Assembly: GCA_021414065.1 (NCBI GenBank)
Contig: JAIOPE010000083.1
Span: 1 to 42,043, forward strand
Direction of reading: 5' to 3'
Source: Planctomycetota bacterium
GTDB taxonomy: Bacteria; Planctomycetota; JAJSAM01; JAJVHW01
DNA: 42,043 nt
Notes under the pieces: model-generated
Database searches by the model: none
What the model was told of the DNA's origin: nothing
What the model saw: only the letters and a program-made list of their open reading frames with translations
In this document: positions 1 to 9,716 of the stretch, in pieces
Layout: the number at the start of each line of letters is the position of its first letter
Numbering within the stretch: the first letter of the stretch is position 1
Made by a program: the position numbers and the translations under genes

Positions 1-948
1 GAGCCCGGCCTCGCGCGCGACGTTCATCCAGCCGACATCGACGGCGCCGACGAGGCGCACTCGCACGCGCTTCCGCTGGTCGGCCGCGAGCCGGGCGACC
101 GCGTCGAAGAGCGGTTTCGGTGAGTGCGTGGAGAGGTCGTACGGCACCGGCTCGGGGCCGCCACGGTCCAGCAACGCCCGAAGTCCGCGGCGGTGCAGGC
201 CTGGCGGCCGAGCGCGGAAGCTCCCGGCGTGCACGATCCGGAACTCGCCTGCGGGCTTCGCCGCGGCCGCGACGCGGAAGTCCTCTGGGTCGTAGCCGTT
301 TCGGACCACGCGGACCTTGCGCGGGTCGAGCCACGGTCTCTGACCGAGGAACTCACCTCGCGTGCCGGGCGTGTTCGCAATGACGACGTCGGCGTCGCCG
401 AGCACTTCCTCCTCCCGGCGCAACTCCCAGTCGAGCGCACGCCGCGAAGGCCACGAACGGCCCCACGAGAGCGTCCAGGGATCGCGGAAGTCCGCCACCC
501 ACGGGATGCCTGTCGCGAGCTTCGCCGCTCGGCCGGCGAGGTGCGCGGTGTACGGTTGCGACGACGTGAGGAGTACGTCAGGGCGCGTCGCGCGGATCTC
601 CCGCAGCAGCGCGTCGGTCGCAGGGGCCAGCCACCCCGCCTGTCGTTCGAACCAGCGCGCCGGGTCGGCGTGCCACGCAGCACGGAAGACGCGCAGGCGC
701 GTCAGAATGTCGCGCGGACCGCGGCGGTACCCTGACGGAGTCGTGGTGACGCGGACGCTCTGCGGTGTGTCGCCTGCGAGCGTGGGGTCCGGCGCGTACT
801 CCCCGGGCAGGCGGTACGCGGCCGGGTCCACGGTGACGACGATCGGCTCGACCCCCTCGCGCAGCAGACCACTGCAGAGTTTCACGCCGCGCTGCACGCC
901 GGGTCCACCGGACGGCGGCCAGTAGTAGAGGAGGACGAGTGCCTTCAT
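1..948 (-). CDS. GT4-like glycosyltransferase, C-terminus cut by window start
   Basis: The reading frame stays open from an ATG at 948 to the window edge, giving 316 residues without a stop. The start [20 protein letters not shown] is typical of GT4 enzymes of the WcaI/Glyco_transf_4 kind. Further on there is a DFRDPWTLSWG segment and, near residue 240, an EFRIVHAGSF strand that opens the second Rossmann lobe. The nucleotide-sugar-binding E-x7-E region would lie beyond the window. The ATG overlaps the stop of the upstream gene by 4 bp (ATGA), so it is the last visible gene of the long minus-strand operon starting at 13393. It probably adds a sugar to a lipid-linked intermediate in the cytoplasm. 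The sugar cannot be told from sequence. Confidence 0.82.
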   Translation of the reverse strand, partial: MKALVLLYYWPPSGGPGVQRGVKLCSGLLREGVEPIVVTVDPAAYRLPGEYAPDPTLAGDTPQSVRVTTTPSGYRRGPRDILTRLRVFRAAWHADPARWFERQAGWLAPATDALLREIRATRPDVLLTSSQPYTAHLAGRAAKLATGIPWVADFRDPWTLSWGRSWPSRRALDWELRREEEVLGDADVVIANTPGTRGEFLGQRPWLDPRKVRVVRNGYDPEDFRVAAAAKPAGEFRIVHAGSFRARPPGLHRRGLRALLDRGGPEPVPYDLSTHSPKPLFDAVARLAADQRKRVRVRLVGAVDVGWMNVAREAGL

Positions 949-2240
949 TGCGCAGACGAAGCGCGTGTCCGCGCCTCGCGAAGCAGCGCTTCGATCTGTT
1001 GCACCGTGAAGCCGATCGCGTACTTCGACTCGACGAGTTCCCTCGCGTTCGCGACGAGCCGCTCACGAAGCGGCGCGTCGTCAAACATCCGACGGAGCTG
1101 GTCGGCGAGGGCGCGGGCGTTCCCGGGCGGATACGTCAGGCCGGTCTCGCCTTCGATGAGCACCTCGCCGGTGCCGCCGATCGTCGTGCCGACGACGGGC
1201 GTGCCGCACGCGAACGACTCCAGGACAAGGCGGGAGAACGCCTCCGGCTCCTCGCTGCAGAATGCCAGCACATGAGCGTCTCGCAACAGATCCGCAATCT
1301 CGTCGTGCGAGACGGGACTCCCCAATCGAACTCGGGCCCCGAGACCGGTCTTGCGAATGAGATCGCCCACCTCCGCGGCGTAGCCCTCGTCCTCCACCGC
1401 GCCGACGACTCTGAGGTGTACGTCGGCTGGGAGGTACCCGAGTGCCAGCACGGCCGTGTGGAGTCCTTTCCTGCGCTTGATGCGGACGATGAACAGCACG
1501 GTCCGCGTCGAGGGCGCCGACCGGTCCTTCAGGAAACGGAAGCTCTCCAGGTCGATTCCCGAACGGATCAGCGCGGCGGACTCCACGTGGACGCCGGCCT
1601 CGATGTTCCGGCGCTTGCGGTCCGCGCTCGTGAAGTACGCGCGCCCCGGAGGGAACGGCGGGCGCGTGACGGGTGCACCGAGGACTCCGGCGATTGCGCG
1701 GACGGCCGACTTCCCGAGCGCCTTCCACCACGTGGTCGAGGACTTCTCCCAGATGCGGAACCAGTTCCCGCCCGTCGTCGCGGCATCCACGAGCCAGTCG
1801 CTCGAGACGTCGCAGAGAATGCCACATCCCCTGGGGGGCTGAACGGCGAGCAGAGCGCTCGTGAGTCCAGACTGGTGCCAAAACGCTAGGGCGTCGGCCC
1901 GTGTCCGGCGCAGCTCACGTCGCAGCTTGCGGCAGTCGGACGCCGAAGTGCGAACGAAGTGCAGCACGGCCGACGTGCCGAGGACGCCGTCGGGCCAGAG
2001 ATGCAGTGCGCGGACCACGCGAACTCCGTGATCGTCCTCGACGCCGCGCGCGCCCTCCCGTGATGTCAGCACGGTCACTCGGTGACCGCGCTTCACCATC
2101 TCGCGGCAGATGTCGCGGCAGCGCAGCTCGTATCCCCCGCGGTGGTGCGGAGGGTACTGCGCGATCACCACGACGATCGACAGCGCACCGAGCAGGCCGG
2201 CCGCCGCCGCCGATCCGGGGCCGGCTGCCGTAGCGGTCAC
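945..2240 (-). CDS. GT4 family glycosyltransferase
   Basis: The product is about 431 aa from a GTG at 2240 that overlaps the preceding TGA (GTGA). The open frame runs further upstream to 2405, but that part lies inside the neighbouring GT2 gene and reads as low-complexity shadow. The N-terminal lobe starts at [16 protein letters not shown], a GT4 acceptor-domain signature. The C-terminal lobe has [19 protein letters not shown] and the donor-binding pattern [12 protein letters not shown] followed by CGTPVVGT (E-x7-E type), so it should be a retaining, GT-B-fold transferase. It sits between a GT2 and another GT4, consistent with sequential assembly of a repeat unit. An internal GTG at the VVVIAQ segment is an alternative start. 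Confidence 0.85.
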   Translation of the reverse strand: MTATAAGPGSAAAAGLLGALSIVVVIAQYPPHHRGGYELRCRDICREMVKRGHRVTVLTSREGARGVEDDHGVRVVRALHLWPDGVLGTSAVLHFVRTSASDCRKLRRELRRTRADALAFWHQSGLTSALLAVQPPRGCGILCDVSSDWLVDAATTGGNWFRIWEKSSTTWWKALGKSAVRAIAGVLGAPVTRPPFPPGRAYFTSADRKRRNIEAGVHVESAALIRSGIDLESFRFLKDRSAPSTRTVLFIVRIKRRKGLHTAVLALGYLPADVHLRVVGAVEDEGYAAEVGDLIRKTGLGARVRLGSPVSHDEIADLLRDAHVLAFCSEEPEAFSRLVLESFACGTPVVGTTIGGTGEVLIEGETGLTYPPGNARALADQLRRMFDDAPLRERLVANARELVESKYAIGFTVQQIEALLREARTRASSAQ

Positions 2241-3028
2241 GTCACGACCGGGGACGTCGTCCCCGCCGCCCGGCTGGCGAAGATCCGGTACCGGACAATC
2301 CCGAGGCGATTGAGCCAGTACTTCACGAGAACGCCGAGAGTCTTCGTGCCGTAGACGATGCTGGCCCCGAGGCGGATGCTCGACGCTTCGTCGAAGTACC
2401 GGCACGGGATCGGTGCGTCACCGATCCGGAAACCGAAGTGCGCTGCCTGAGCGAGGAACTCGGAGTCGAAGACGAACCCGTCGTCGTTCTCCTCCCACGG
2501 GATCGTCTCCAACACCTTCCGCGTGTACACGCGGAACCCGGAGTGGAAGTCTCCGAGGTTCTGTCCGAGTGCGACGTTCTCGATCGTGGTCAGGACGCGG
2601 TTCGCCAGGTACTTCCACCACGGCATGCCGGCGCCGATCGTTTCGGCGCGGGTGCGAACGCGCGACCCGAGCATCACGTCGCAGACGCCCGTCGTGAGAT
2701 ACCCGGTGAAGAAGGGTACGAGGCGCGGGTCGTACTGGTAGTCGGGGTGGACCATCACGATGACGTCGGCCCCTCGCTTCAGAGCCTCTCGGTAGCAGGT
2801 CTTCTGGTTCCCGCCGTAGCCCGTGTTCTTCTCGTGCGCGACCACAGTGAGGCCCAGGTCGCGCGCAACCTGGACTGTGCGGTCCTTGGAGCAGTCATCG
2901 ACCAGGATCACCTCGTCCACGGAGCCCTGCGGGATGTCGCGGACGGTGCGCTCGACCGTGAGCTCCGCGTTGTATGCGGGCATCACGACGATCACCTTCG
3001 GGCGGGGTTTCGAGTCCATGGGGATCAC
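2237..3028 (-). CDS. GT2 glycosyltransferase, dolichol-phosphate mannosyltransferase-like
   Basis: The product is 263 aa. [19 protein letters not shown] at the N-terminus, DDCSKDRT near residue 45 and [10 protein letters not shown] near residue 95 are the GT-A nucleotide-sugar and metal-binding motifs of the DPM1-like GT2 group. No transmembrane tail is present, so it is probably a soluble or peripheral cytoplasmic enzyme that either makes a polyprenyl-phosphate sugar or extends the lipid-linked glycan. GTG at 3028 is the longest start and an ATG at 3019 is equally possible; neither has a strong Shine-Dalgarno. It follows the DUF2304 gene after 21 bp and overlaps the next GT4 gene by 4 bp. 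Confidence 0.87.
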   Translation of the reverse strand: MIPMDSKPRPKVIVVMPAYNAELTVERTVRDIPQGSVDEVILVDDCSKDRTVQVARDLGLTVVAHEKNTGYGGNQKTCYREALKRGADVIVMVHPDYQYDPRLVPFFTGYLTTGVCDVMLGSRVRTRAETIGAGMPWWKYLANRVLTTIENVALGQNLGDFHSGFRVYTRKVLETIPWEENDDGFVFDSEFLAQAAHFGFRIGDAPIPCRYFDEASSIRLGASIVYGTKTLGVLVKYWLNRLGIVRYRIFASRAAGTTSPVVT

Positions 3029-3049
3029 TGTTCCAAGGGGGCGGAGAGG

Positions 3050-3415
3050 CTACCCCCGGTCCGACCGGCGCTCCAGTTCCCCGCGCAGCAGTGCGAGCTC
3101 CTGAGCCAAGCGCCGCGTCCGGTCCGTGAGGCGCGAGACGACGACACTCATGTGGAGGAGGATGAGCATCAAGAACACGCAGGCGCCGAGGAACACGAGC
3201 GCCGGCTTGTAGACGATGCCGGCGGCGTCGCCCAGCACGTCGATCCCCCGCCGCCACACCGACACAGTCACCAGCGCGGCGGCGGCGGCGAGCCACAGCA
3301 GCGAGTAGCGGGGCTTGAGGCTGCCGCGGGAGGTCAGCCAGGCAACCATTCCGAAGATCGCGATGGATCCGGCGATCGCGATGATGTCGATCGGCTTCCA
3401 TGACGCTGGGTTCAT
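3050..3415 (-). CDS. DUF2304-family small membrane protein
   Basis: The product is 121 aa with three hydrophobic segments (about residues 10-28, 40-56 and 72-95) followed by a charged, probably coiled tail (RLTDRTRRLAQELALLRGELE). Size, topology and position between two GT2 genes match the DUF2304 family, which is often next to GT2 enzymes in polysaccharide clusters. Its biochemical role is unknown; an inner-membrane partner of the GT2, for instance in lipid-linked sugar handling, is an inference from context. ATG at 3415 lies 10 bp after the preceding GT2 stop. Confidence 0.75.
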   Translation of the reverse strand: MNPASWKPIDIIAIAGSIAIFGMVAWLTSRGSLKPRYSLLWLAAAAALVTVSVWRRGIDVLGDAAGIVYKPALVFLGACVFLMLILLHMSVVVSRLTDRTRRLAQELALLRGELERRSDRG

Positions 3416-3425
3416 GCGGCGGCCC

Positions 3426-4124
3426 TCACTTCATGCTCCCGAGGAGGAGCGACACCGAGACCTTCACCATGTAGAGGAGCGGCCGGAGGCCGGAAATCGA
3501 CGACCTGCCGCCTCGACGCGACTGCATCGACACGGGCACTTCTTCCACTCGGAACCCGTGCCGCACGAGTGGTGCGAGCACCTGCGGCTCCGGGTAGTCC
3601 TCTGGATAGGCTTCGGCGAGCCACGCCACAGGAGCCGGTCCGAAGGCGCGCAGACCCGACGTCGGATCCGTGAACTGGCGGCCGCAGCGCAGGCGGATCA
3701 GGATCGACAGCCAACCCATCCCTGCGCGCCGCGCCCCGGTGGAGCGGTCGCCGGTCGTACCGAGAAATCTGGATCCGATCGCCACGTCGGCGTGGCCCGC
3801 GAGCACCGGAGCAAGCACCTTGGAGACCTCCGACGCCGGGTGCTGCCCGTCGCCATCGACCTGGATGACCGCGCGAGCACCGTGCCGAGCGGCCCACAGG
3901 AAGCCGGTTTGCACCGCGCCACCGATGCCCAGATTGAATCCGGGACGGAGCACGATCGCCCCCGCCTCTCTGGCCCGCGCCCCTGTCGCATCGGACGACC
4001 CGTCATCGACCACCAACACGACCGGGGGCTCCGGCAGAGCGAGGAGGTCGCGGACCACGTGCGCCACCGCGTCCTGTTCGTTGAACGCGGGGACGATCGC
4101 CACGACGGGTCCGTGGCCGGTCAC
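3426..4124 (-). CDS. GT2 glycosyltransferase (DPM1-like)
   Basis: The product is about 232 aa from GTG 4124. GPVVAIVPAFNEQDAVAHVV, DDGSSDAT and QVDGDGQHPASEV are the GT-A motifs (the DGDGQH metal site is typical of DPM1/polyprenyl-phosphate transferases), and a basic SRRGGRSSISG segment precedes the C-terminus. It is followed by the DUF2304 gene, a common GT2/DUF2304 pair. The frame is continuous with the DUF2723 gene upstream, so naive ORF calling yields one fused protein. I separate them because GTG 4124 makes the GTGA overlap used throughout this operon with a TGA at 4121-4123 that closes the DUF2723 gene in another frame, and because G/C-ending codons switch to that frame just before the junction. 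A true fusion protein is the alternative. Confidence 0.75.
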   Translation of the reverse strand: MTGHGPVVAIVPAFNEQDAVAHVVRDLLALPEPPVVLVVDDGSSDATGARAREAGAIVLRPGFNLGIGGAVQTGFLWAARHGARAVIQVDGDGQHPASEVSKVLAPVLAGHADVAIGSRFLGTTGDRSTGARRAGMGWLSILIRLRCGRQFTDPTSGLRAFGPAPVAWLAEAYPEDYPEPQVLAPLVRHGFRVEEVPVSMQSRRGGRSSISGLRPLLYMVKVSVSLLLGSMK

Positions 4125-5504
4125 TTCAGCTCCCTGAAGTGCACGCGGTACAGGCCGCCAGATTCGGATCTCAACGTCTTCGCGCAGGTGGTCCACGCGC
4201 TGAAGGTACAGGTAGACCTGCCCGTCACCCCAGTCGGTGTGGAGGACGGCGCCGACGGGAAGTCGGTCGAGGTTGCGTCGGCAGACGTCGCGGGGCGATG
4301 TGTCGCCCGCGCGGAGCGGGAGCACAAGCCCGATGCGCGCCGCTCGCGTGATCGCCGGGAACGCACGTTCGCCAACGGATGTGAATGCGAGTACGACGGC
4401 GACGCACGCGGGCGCGAGACCGGTGGCGGCGGCAGCCCACTTCGCGCAGCGGGAACCCCACCGCGCCTCGACTCCGGCGACACCCACAGCCACGAGCAGT
4501 GCTGCGAGAACGTACACCGGCACAAGGAACGAGAACTGGTCGCCGGTCCAGTCGTAGCGGAACGGGAACGCGAGGTGCAACGGAAGGAACACAAGGAACG
4601 CCCAGAAGGCGACCGGCCGGAGCCGCCTCAGTCGCAGGATGCCCCAGCCCGCGAGGCCGAGCGCGGGCCCGGGCAGGTTGTAGACAACCCATCGGCCCAC
4701 GTAGGCGAGGTTCCCCCCGAAGGTGCGTTTTCCGGAGCCGAACAGGTGCTCGGCGTTCTTTCCACCGCCCAGGAAGATGTCGCTGAACCACCAGGCGAAC
4801 GCGTTCCCGGCGTCGGGCGGCGCCGGGCGAGACGCGGTGGCGCAGAGCACGGCGAACGGCACGATCCCGATCCCGAAACCCACGAGCAGGTCCACCAGAA
4901 GTCCCCGGAGTCCGCGGAGGTCCTCCGGTTCACGCCTCCCTGCGAAGGCGAGTACGGCGATCCCAGGAGCGGCGAACGCCGTCATCCGGTGATGGAGGAA
5001 CGACAGGCCGAGCATTGCGCCGAGGGCGAAGCGGAAACCGCGCGACCGTGGCGCCTCGAGCGCGCAGAGGAACGATGCGGCGAGGATCGCAGCGTGCATC
5101 GTGTAGACCTCGGCGACGCCCGAGAAGAGCCAGAACGTCGGCGACATGGCCAGCGTGGCAGCCGCCGCGAACCCGCCCACCCGTGACCCGGACAACCGAC
5201 GTCCGCCTTCGTGCGTGAGCGCGGCGGCGAGCGCACCGAAGAGTGCGCTGATCGCATTCGCGCCGAGCGCAGGACTTCCAAGAGCGTGCCCCGCGAGCCA
5301 GCTCAGGAGACGGTGCAGCGGGTATCCCCGGGCGATCGGCGACAGCTCAAGCGACGCGGCACGGAGCGCGAACTCGCCGCTGTCGCCCCAGAAGACCACT
5401 GGGCACACGGAAACTCCGTAGAGCACGCCGACGGCCGCGAAGACGAACGCCATTCCGCGCACATCGAACTGCGGAACGCGATCGGCCGCCGTGGGACCGC
5501 TCAC
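4121..5504 (-). CDS. DUF2723-family membrane protein, probable glycosyltransferase, with frame disruption near its 3' end
   Basis: About 460 aa from GTG 5504, which overlaps the upstream stop (GTGA). FWGDSGEF (residues 38-45) and RGYPLHRLLSWLAG resemble the conserved acidic and G-Y-P motifs of DUF2723, whose members are predicted GT-C-like multispanning enzymes using lipid-linked sugars. About ten hydrophobic helices follow, then a soluble tail with HTDWGDGQVYLYLQRV. After DVEIRI (about 4165-4175) the expected high third-position GC leaves this frame and appears in the next one, which reads GGLYRVHFRELK and stops at 4121. The 5504-4121 span is a multiple of three plus one, so a single inserted base would explain it. 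Without correction the frame runs into the downstream GT2 gene. Whether this is a sequencing error, a real mutation or a real fusion is undecided. Confidence 0.72.
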
Positions 5505-7000
5505 GCGTCGGCGCTCCGACTCCGCCGGAGCGTCAGGACGCCGCAGGCACAGGCACCGGCGGCCAGAACTGTCCACGCTGCCCACGCCGCCGACTCGTGG
5601 CCCGGGATCTCGCGCGCGACACGCACCGGCCAGAGGTCCGGACCGAGCTGACTCTCGTACGGCTGCCAGACTCCCTCCCCCGCGCCGAGCTCGGCACGCT
5701 TGTACGTACCGTCGATGGACGTGAGCTTGGCTCTCGCGATCCGGGCGGCGACCACGCCGAGCCGGGGCTCCGCTCCGCCTTGGCGAATGACTGTCCACGT
5801 CTCGGAGAAGGCGACCACGCACGGCGCAGCCTGGAGCAGCACGCCCCAGGCGACCACGGTCGCGGCGACGCAGCGGCGCCAGCCTCCGACGGCGAGTCCG
5901 CGTGACAACAGCGCCGCAGCGGGCACGGCAAGCAGCGCCACGTTCGGCAGCAGGTACCTGGGCCCCCAGGCGTCGCCACCGAACGGCGAGAAGAACGCCG
6001 CGTAGAGGGGCAGGGCGGCTGCGAACGCGAGCCCCACGCCCCAGGCGAGGCCCCGGTCGACGCGGGCGAGTCCCTTCAACCCGAGCAGTCCGATCAGAGC
6101 ACAGGGCGCGAAGTAGAGGAGGCCACCGCGTTCGGAGAGGAGCAGTTCGACGATGCCCTGGAACAGCGGGTGATCGAACCGGGCGCTGCCGGAGTACCCC
6201 GTCGCGAAGGGGTTTCCGAATCGCGCGTAGTTGCACCAGCACCACAGTCCGACGCCGACACATGCCGGACCCGCCGCGCGCAGCGCGCTGCGAACGCCGT
6301 CCCGACGGAAGCCGACGGACCCGAGGAAGAGGATCGCCGGGATGCCCGCGAGCAGAAGGACCGCGGCGAGTTTGATCCAGACGACGGCCGCCGCGGCGAC
6401 CCCGAGAATCCATGCGGGCCGAGCGTCCGCAGGGTCTGCGCGCGTCGCCAGGGCGGCATCGAACGCGAGCAGCACGAAGACCGTCAGCGGCGTTTCGAGG
6501 TAGGCAGAGCGACCGTACACGATCGCGTAGGAGGCGAAGCCGTGGAGGAGTGCTGCGCAGATCGCCGTGCGCTCACCGACAACGCGACGCGCGATGCGGA
6601 GCACCAGCACGCACGACGCCGCGAACCAGAGGACGGACGCGGCCGCTGCACCCGCTTCCCCCGCGTGGTGAGGGTCGAGACCGACCGGACCGAGTACGAA
6701 CCGCCCGAGAAGGACGAAGGGCACGCAGAGCAGCGCAGTGCCGGGTCCGAACTTCATCTGATGCGACAGGTCGGTCCCGAGCCCGCCGTACTCCGCGCTC
6801 GCCATGTACGTCCCGGTCACGTCGCCGAGCGACCACGTGTGGGCGTCGATGAGGCGCTCGGCAGTGCGAAGGATGATGCGGCTGTCCACGTTGTCCACGA
6901 CGCCGGGGTGGAGCGTGGCCGCGATGAGCACACACGTCGCGAACAGGAGAAACGCGGTGGAACTCCAGCGGCAGCGCGTCATGGAGCCGCCGCCCATCAC
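5501..7000 (-). CDS. GT39/ArnT-like multispanning membrane glycosyltransferase
   Basis: The product is 499 aa with a first hydrophobic helix (FLLFATCVLIAATL) followed by an acidic periplasmic-type loop (VDNVDSRIILRTAERL) and roughly ten further helices, the GT-C plan. The motif set is weak, so it is a predicted integral-membrane mannosyl- or aminoarabinosyl-type transferase; substrate unknown. GTG 7000 overlaps the upstream TGA; in-frame ATGs at 6997 and 6982 are alternatives. It overlaps the DUF2723 gene downstream by 4 bp. Three consecutive multispanning GT-C-like genes (this one, the next upstream and the DUF2723 gene) suggest periplasmic decoration of the glycan or of proteins. Confidence 0.75.
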   Translation of the reverse strand: MMGGGSMTRCRWSSTAFLLFATCVLIAATLHPGVVDNVDSRIILRTAERLIDAHTWSLGDVTGTYMASAEYGGLGTDLSHQMKFGPGTALLCVPFVLLGRFVLGPVGLDPHHAGEAGAAAASVLWFAASCVLVLRIARRVVGERTAICAALLHGFASYAIVYGRSAYLETPLTVFVLLAFDAALATRADPADARPAWILGVAAAAVVWIKLAAVLLLAGIPAILFLGSVGFRRDGVRSALRAAGPACVGVGLWCWCNYARFGNPFATGYSGSARFDHPLFQGIVELLLSERGGLLYFAPCALIGLLGLKGLARVDRGLAWGVGLAFAAALPLYAAFFSPFGGDAWGPRYLLPNVALLAVPAAALLSRGLAVGGWRRCVAATVVAWGVLLQAAPCVVAFSETWTVIRQGGAEPRLGVVAARIARAKLTSIDGTYKRAELGAGEGVWQPYESQLGPDLWPVRVAREIPGHESAAWAAWTVLAAGACACGVLTLRRSRSADA

Positions 7001-8265
7001 GGCGCAACCGATCCGCTACGTCCCGGGCGGCGGGCTACCCACGCCGCTCCCGCCGCGACCCCGAGCCCGTGCAACGGTGCGAGATACCGTGGCTGGCCCC
7101 AAAACACGGCCGCGACGAGCGTGAACGACGCAGCGAAGGAGAGGATCACCGGAAGGTCGGCGCGCATCCGCGGCTGCACAGCGATTCCGGCGCAGGCTGC
7201 GAGGAGCAGCGCGCAGAACGACGCGGCGTAGATCGCGAGTTTCGCGGCGCTCGTGGGGCCAGGGTTGTAGACCACGCTCCAGAGAGCGCACATGCGACGG
7301 CCCGCGCGAACCAGCGAACCGAGTGGGTCTGCGACGATCGCGGCGACCGCGATCTCCCGGAACCGGGCGTCCTGGGCGACTTCCTCGGACGCGAGCCCGC
7401 GGATCTCCGCCGCCAGAGCTGGGTCCATGCGACGGAACAGTTCCCGCTCGCCTTCGTCGATCGACTCCGCGGGGTACTTCTCATAGGTGATCGCGGAGTT
7501 GCCGACCCACAGCGCGCGACCGGAGTCGGTGCCCAGCGTCCAATGCCCGACCGCCTCGTGATTGCGAGCGACCCACGGCGCGAGCACCAGTGCCATCGCG
7601 GCCGACGCGACCAGCGCAGCCCGCAGACCCTGGCGGCGCAGCACACAGAACGCGAGCAGCGGGGTCGTCACCGCGAACGTCAGCCGCGCCAGCGTTGCGA
7701 CGCCGAAGAGCAGCCCCGCACGCAGGGCACGACGGTCGCCGAGCGGCGCAGGGTCGCTGGCGGAGGCCGCGGCCCAGGCCGCGAGGATACAGAGCGGGGC
7801 GTAGACGACATGCTCGACCAGCCCGGTGTCGGCCAGGATCGAGTATGGCCACAGAGCACCGATCCAGAGCGCGACGAGCGCCGCCCTGCGACCGCCCCAC
7901 CGGAACGCGAGGAGCGCAGTGCACGCGACAGCTCCGCTGCCGACAAGCGACTGGGCGACGATGAGCACCGTACGCGCCGGCGTCCCGAACACCCATCGAA
8001 CTGCCGCGACCAGCAGCGGGTACAGTGGCGCGCGGTTGGCGTACTTCCAGCCCAGGCCCTCGTAGAAGGCCCACCGCAGGCCGCGACCGCCGACCAGGTT
8101 GTCCGCCATGTACCCGTAGAAATCGAACCCGCGCAGGCCCTGGTCCGTCGGCGCCACGAGGAACCCGGCGCCGCAGCGGAGCGCGAAGGCGACGGCGAGT
8201 GGGAGCACCCACGGCAGGAGTCCGCGCTGCCCGGTCGAGCGAGATGGTGCGGCCGCTGCGGTCAT
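6997..8265 (-). CDS. GT39-family membrane glycosyltransferase
   Basis: The product is about 422 aa from ATG 8265, which overlaps the upstream TGA (ATGA); the open frame continues to 8427 but only as shadow of the neighbour. After a first helix (LLPWVLPLAVAFALRCGAGFLV) comes FDFYGYMADNL and KYANRAPLYPLLVAAVRWVFG, the aromatic/acidic loop and R-x-P-x-Y-P motif typical of PMT/ArnT-like GT39 enzymes. About ten helices and a periplasmic loop with LWVGNSAITYEKYPAES follow. The family transfers sugars from polyprenyl-phosphate donors outside the inner membrane; donor and acceptor are not evident. Confidence 0.82.
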   Translation of the reverse strand: MTAAAAPSRSTGQRGLLPWVLPLAVAFALRCGAGFLVAPTDQGLRGFDFYGYMADNLVGGRGLRWAFYEGLGWKYANRAPLYPLLVAAVRWVFGTPARTVLIVAQSLVGSGAVACTALLAFRWGGRRAALVALWIGALWPYSILADTGLVEHVVYAPLCILAAWAAASASDPAPLGDRRALRAGLLFGVATLARLTFAVTTPLLAFCVLRRQGLRAALVASAAMALVLAPWVARNHEAVGHWTLGTDSGRALWVGNSAITYEKYPAESIDEGERELFRRMDPALAAEIRGLASEEVAQDARFREIAVAAIVADPLGSLVRAGRRMCALWSVVYNPGPTSAAKLAIYAASFCALLLAACAGIAVQPRMRADLPVILSFAASFTLVAAVFWGQPRYLAPLHGLGVAAGAAWVARRPGRSGSVAP

Positions 8266-9716
8266 CTGGGGACGACGAGCGAGCGCTGGCCTCGCGGTTG
8301 CGCCGCGATCGGCTGGACAGCCGGCAATGGCACGTCGCTGCCGTCGGCGCGATTCACCTTCCACGGTGGTGCGGCCCCGCGGCGTATCCGATCGCCCTCC
8401 TTCAGGATCATCGCGGACGAACTCCAAAAGATGAGCGCGCTCGGGCCCCCCGTGGAAAGCACGCTACCGTGCAAGAACGTGTCGGCGAAGGCGGCTACGT
8501 AGGATGCGAGGACCATCACGTTGACGCTCGACGACTCGGTCCGCCGTTGTCGCAAGATGCTCCACCCGGCGGCGAGGGTGAAGAAACAGTTCGCCCAGAA
8601 GAGGCCGAGCCCGAGTGCTCCCAGGTCCACGAGGATCTGCACGTGCGTGCTGTGCAGGTTGCTCGCGCCGCGCACGTTGCCGGATTCAAGAGAATCCTCC
8701 GCGTCCGCGCCATGGAGCATCCGCGACGACCCCCAGCCGAGCCCGATGAGTCGATTCCCCTCGGACGCCACCAGTCCCTCGTCCCACAGGTCAACTCGGC
8801 CGCTGAGCGTTCCGATGTGCTTCGTGCGCGTGAATCGCGCGGCCGCGCTCGATGCTTCGAGGTCTTCCACCGAAATGTACGTCGCGGCAAGGTAGATGCC
8901 GATGGTGCCGAGAGCGACCGTGAAGACGGCGCCCGCTCCGAATCGGTAGAGGAACAGTACGAGAAGCGCCAGCAGCGTACCGAGGAGGGAACCGCGGGAC
9001 CCGGAGAGGATCAACGCCGCAGACGCGAGCGCGATTGCAGGAACGCGCAGCAGGCGGAGGCGCCCGAGCCAACCTGAGGGCGCTGCGACGAGGCAGGGCA
9101 GCACCGACATCGCGATGACGCCGGACAGGTTCGCATTGAACAGGATGCCGGCGTAGCGACCACCCCACCCGGTCGCCCGGAGAATGTAGGGATCGTCGAG
9201 CGACACCGCCACGACCGTCGCCACGAAGCCGGATCCGAACAGCAGGATTGCGAGGACTACGGCGCCCCGGCAGGCTGCAGCCGAGACGTCTTCGATGTCC
9301 AGTACCCGCCAGAGCACCACGTACGCTGCGACGAGAGAGAGCACGAACGACGCGGCGACTCCGAACGAGAACTCGGGTCGATCCGACCACATCGCAGAAG
9401 CGATCGCAACGGCGCCCAGCAGGGCACCGAACGTGCGACCGAGCGAACGTTCCCCGGGCGGGCGCGGCACACGCGTCGAAAGCAGGACGCCCCGCAGGCA
9501 CAGGATGATCAGGAGCCACCAGCGCAGTCCGCGACCGATGAACCAGCAGGGCAGGTACCAGCACTGCGCGGAGACGAGGAGCAGCATCGTCAGCCCCAGC
9601 GCGCGGACGTACCCGCCGAAGAACGCGTACGCCAGGACGGCGAGCGCGACGAAGAACCAGACCGGCCCGACGAGGTTGAAGAGGTCGAGCAACGTCTGAT
9701 CGAGGCGGAGCGTCAC
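8262..9716 (-). CDS. O-antigen ligase/polymerase family protein (WaaL/Wzy-like)
   Basis: The product is 484 aa with about ten to twelve hydrophobic helices. ALILSGSRGSLLGTLLAL, SGRVDLWDEGL and HSTHVQILVDLGALGLGLF (a large periplasmic loop with a conserved histidine, then a helix) are the family signature of Wzy_C/O-antigen ligases. It would either polymerise repeat units or attach the finished chain to its acceptor at the periplasmic face. GTG 9716 overlaps the upstream GT2 stop (GTGA). The C-terminal 45 residues are soluble and basic. A second protein of this family lies at 28826-30175, so one may act as polymerase and the other as ligase. Confidence 0.88.
   Translation of the reverse strand: MTLRLDQTLLDLFNLVGPVWFFVALAVLAYAFFGGYVRALGLTMLLLVSAQCWYLPCWFIGRGLRWWLLIILCLRGVLLSTRVPRPPGERSLGRTFGALLGAVAIASAMWSDRPEFSFGVAASFVLSLVAAYVVLWRVLDIEDVSAAACRGAVVLAILLFGSGFVATVVAVSLDDPYILRATGWGGRYAGILFNANLSGVIAMSVLPCLVAAPSGWLGRLRLLRVPAIALASAALILSGSRGSLLGTLLALLVLFLYRFGAGAVFTVALGTIGIYLAATYISVEDLEASSAAARFTRTKHIGTLSGRVDLWDEGLVASEGNRLIGLGWGSSRMLHGADAEDSLESGNVRGASNLHSTHVQILVDLGALGLGLFWANCFFTLAAGWSILRQRRTESSSVNVMVLASYVAAFADTFLHGSVLSTGGPSALIFWSSSAMILKEGDRIRRGAAPPWKVNRADGSDVPLPAVQPIAAQPRGQRSLVVPR

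Noticed and set aside
3315..5186. 623-residue open frame on the plus strand
   Set aside because: It is a shadow of the GT2/DUF2723 coding strand: Arg/Glu/His-rich, no domain, opposite to recognisable protein families.
5501..6413. Open frame extending the DUF2723 gene to 6413
   Set aside because: The extra N-terminus is Arg/Gly/Pro-rich antisense-type shadow of the GT39-like gene; the GTG at 5504 overlapping the upstream stop fits the operon pattern.
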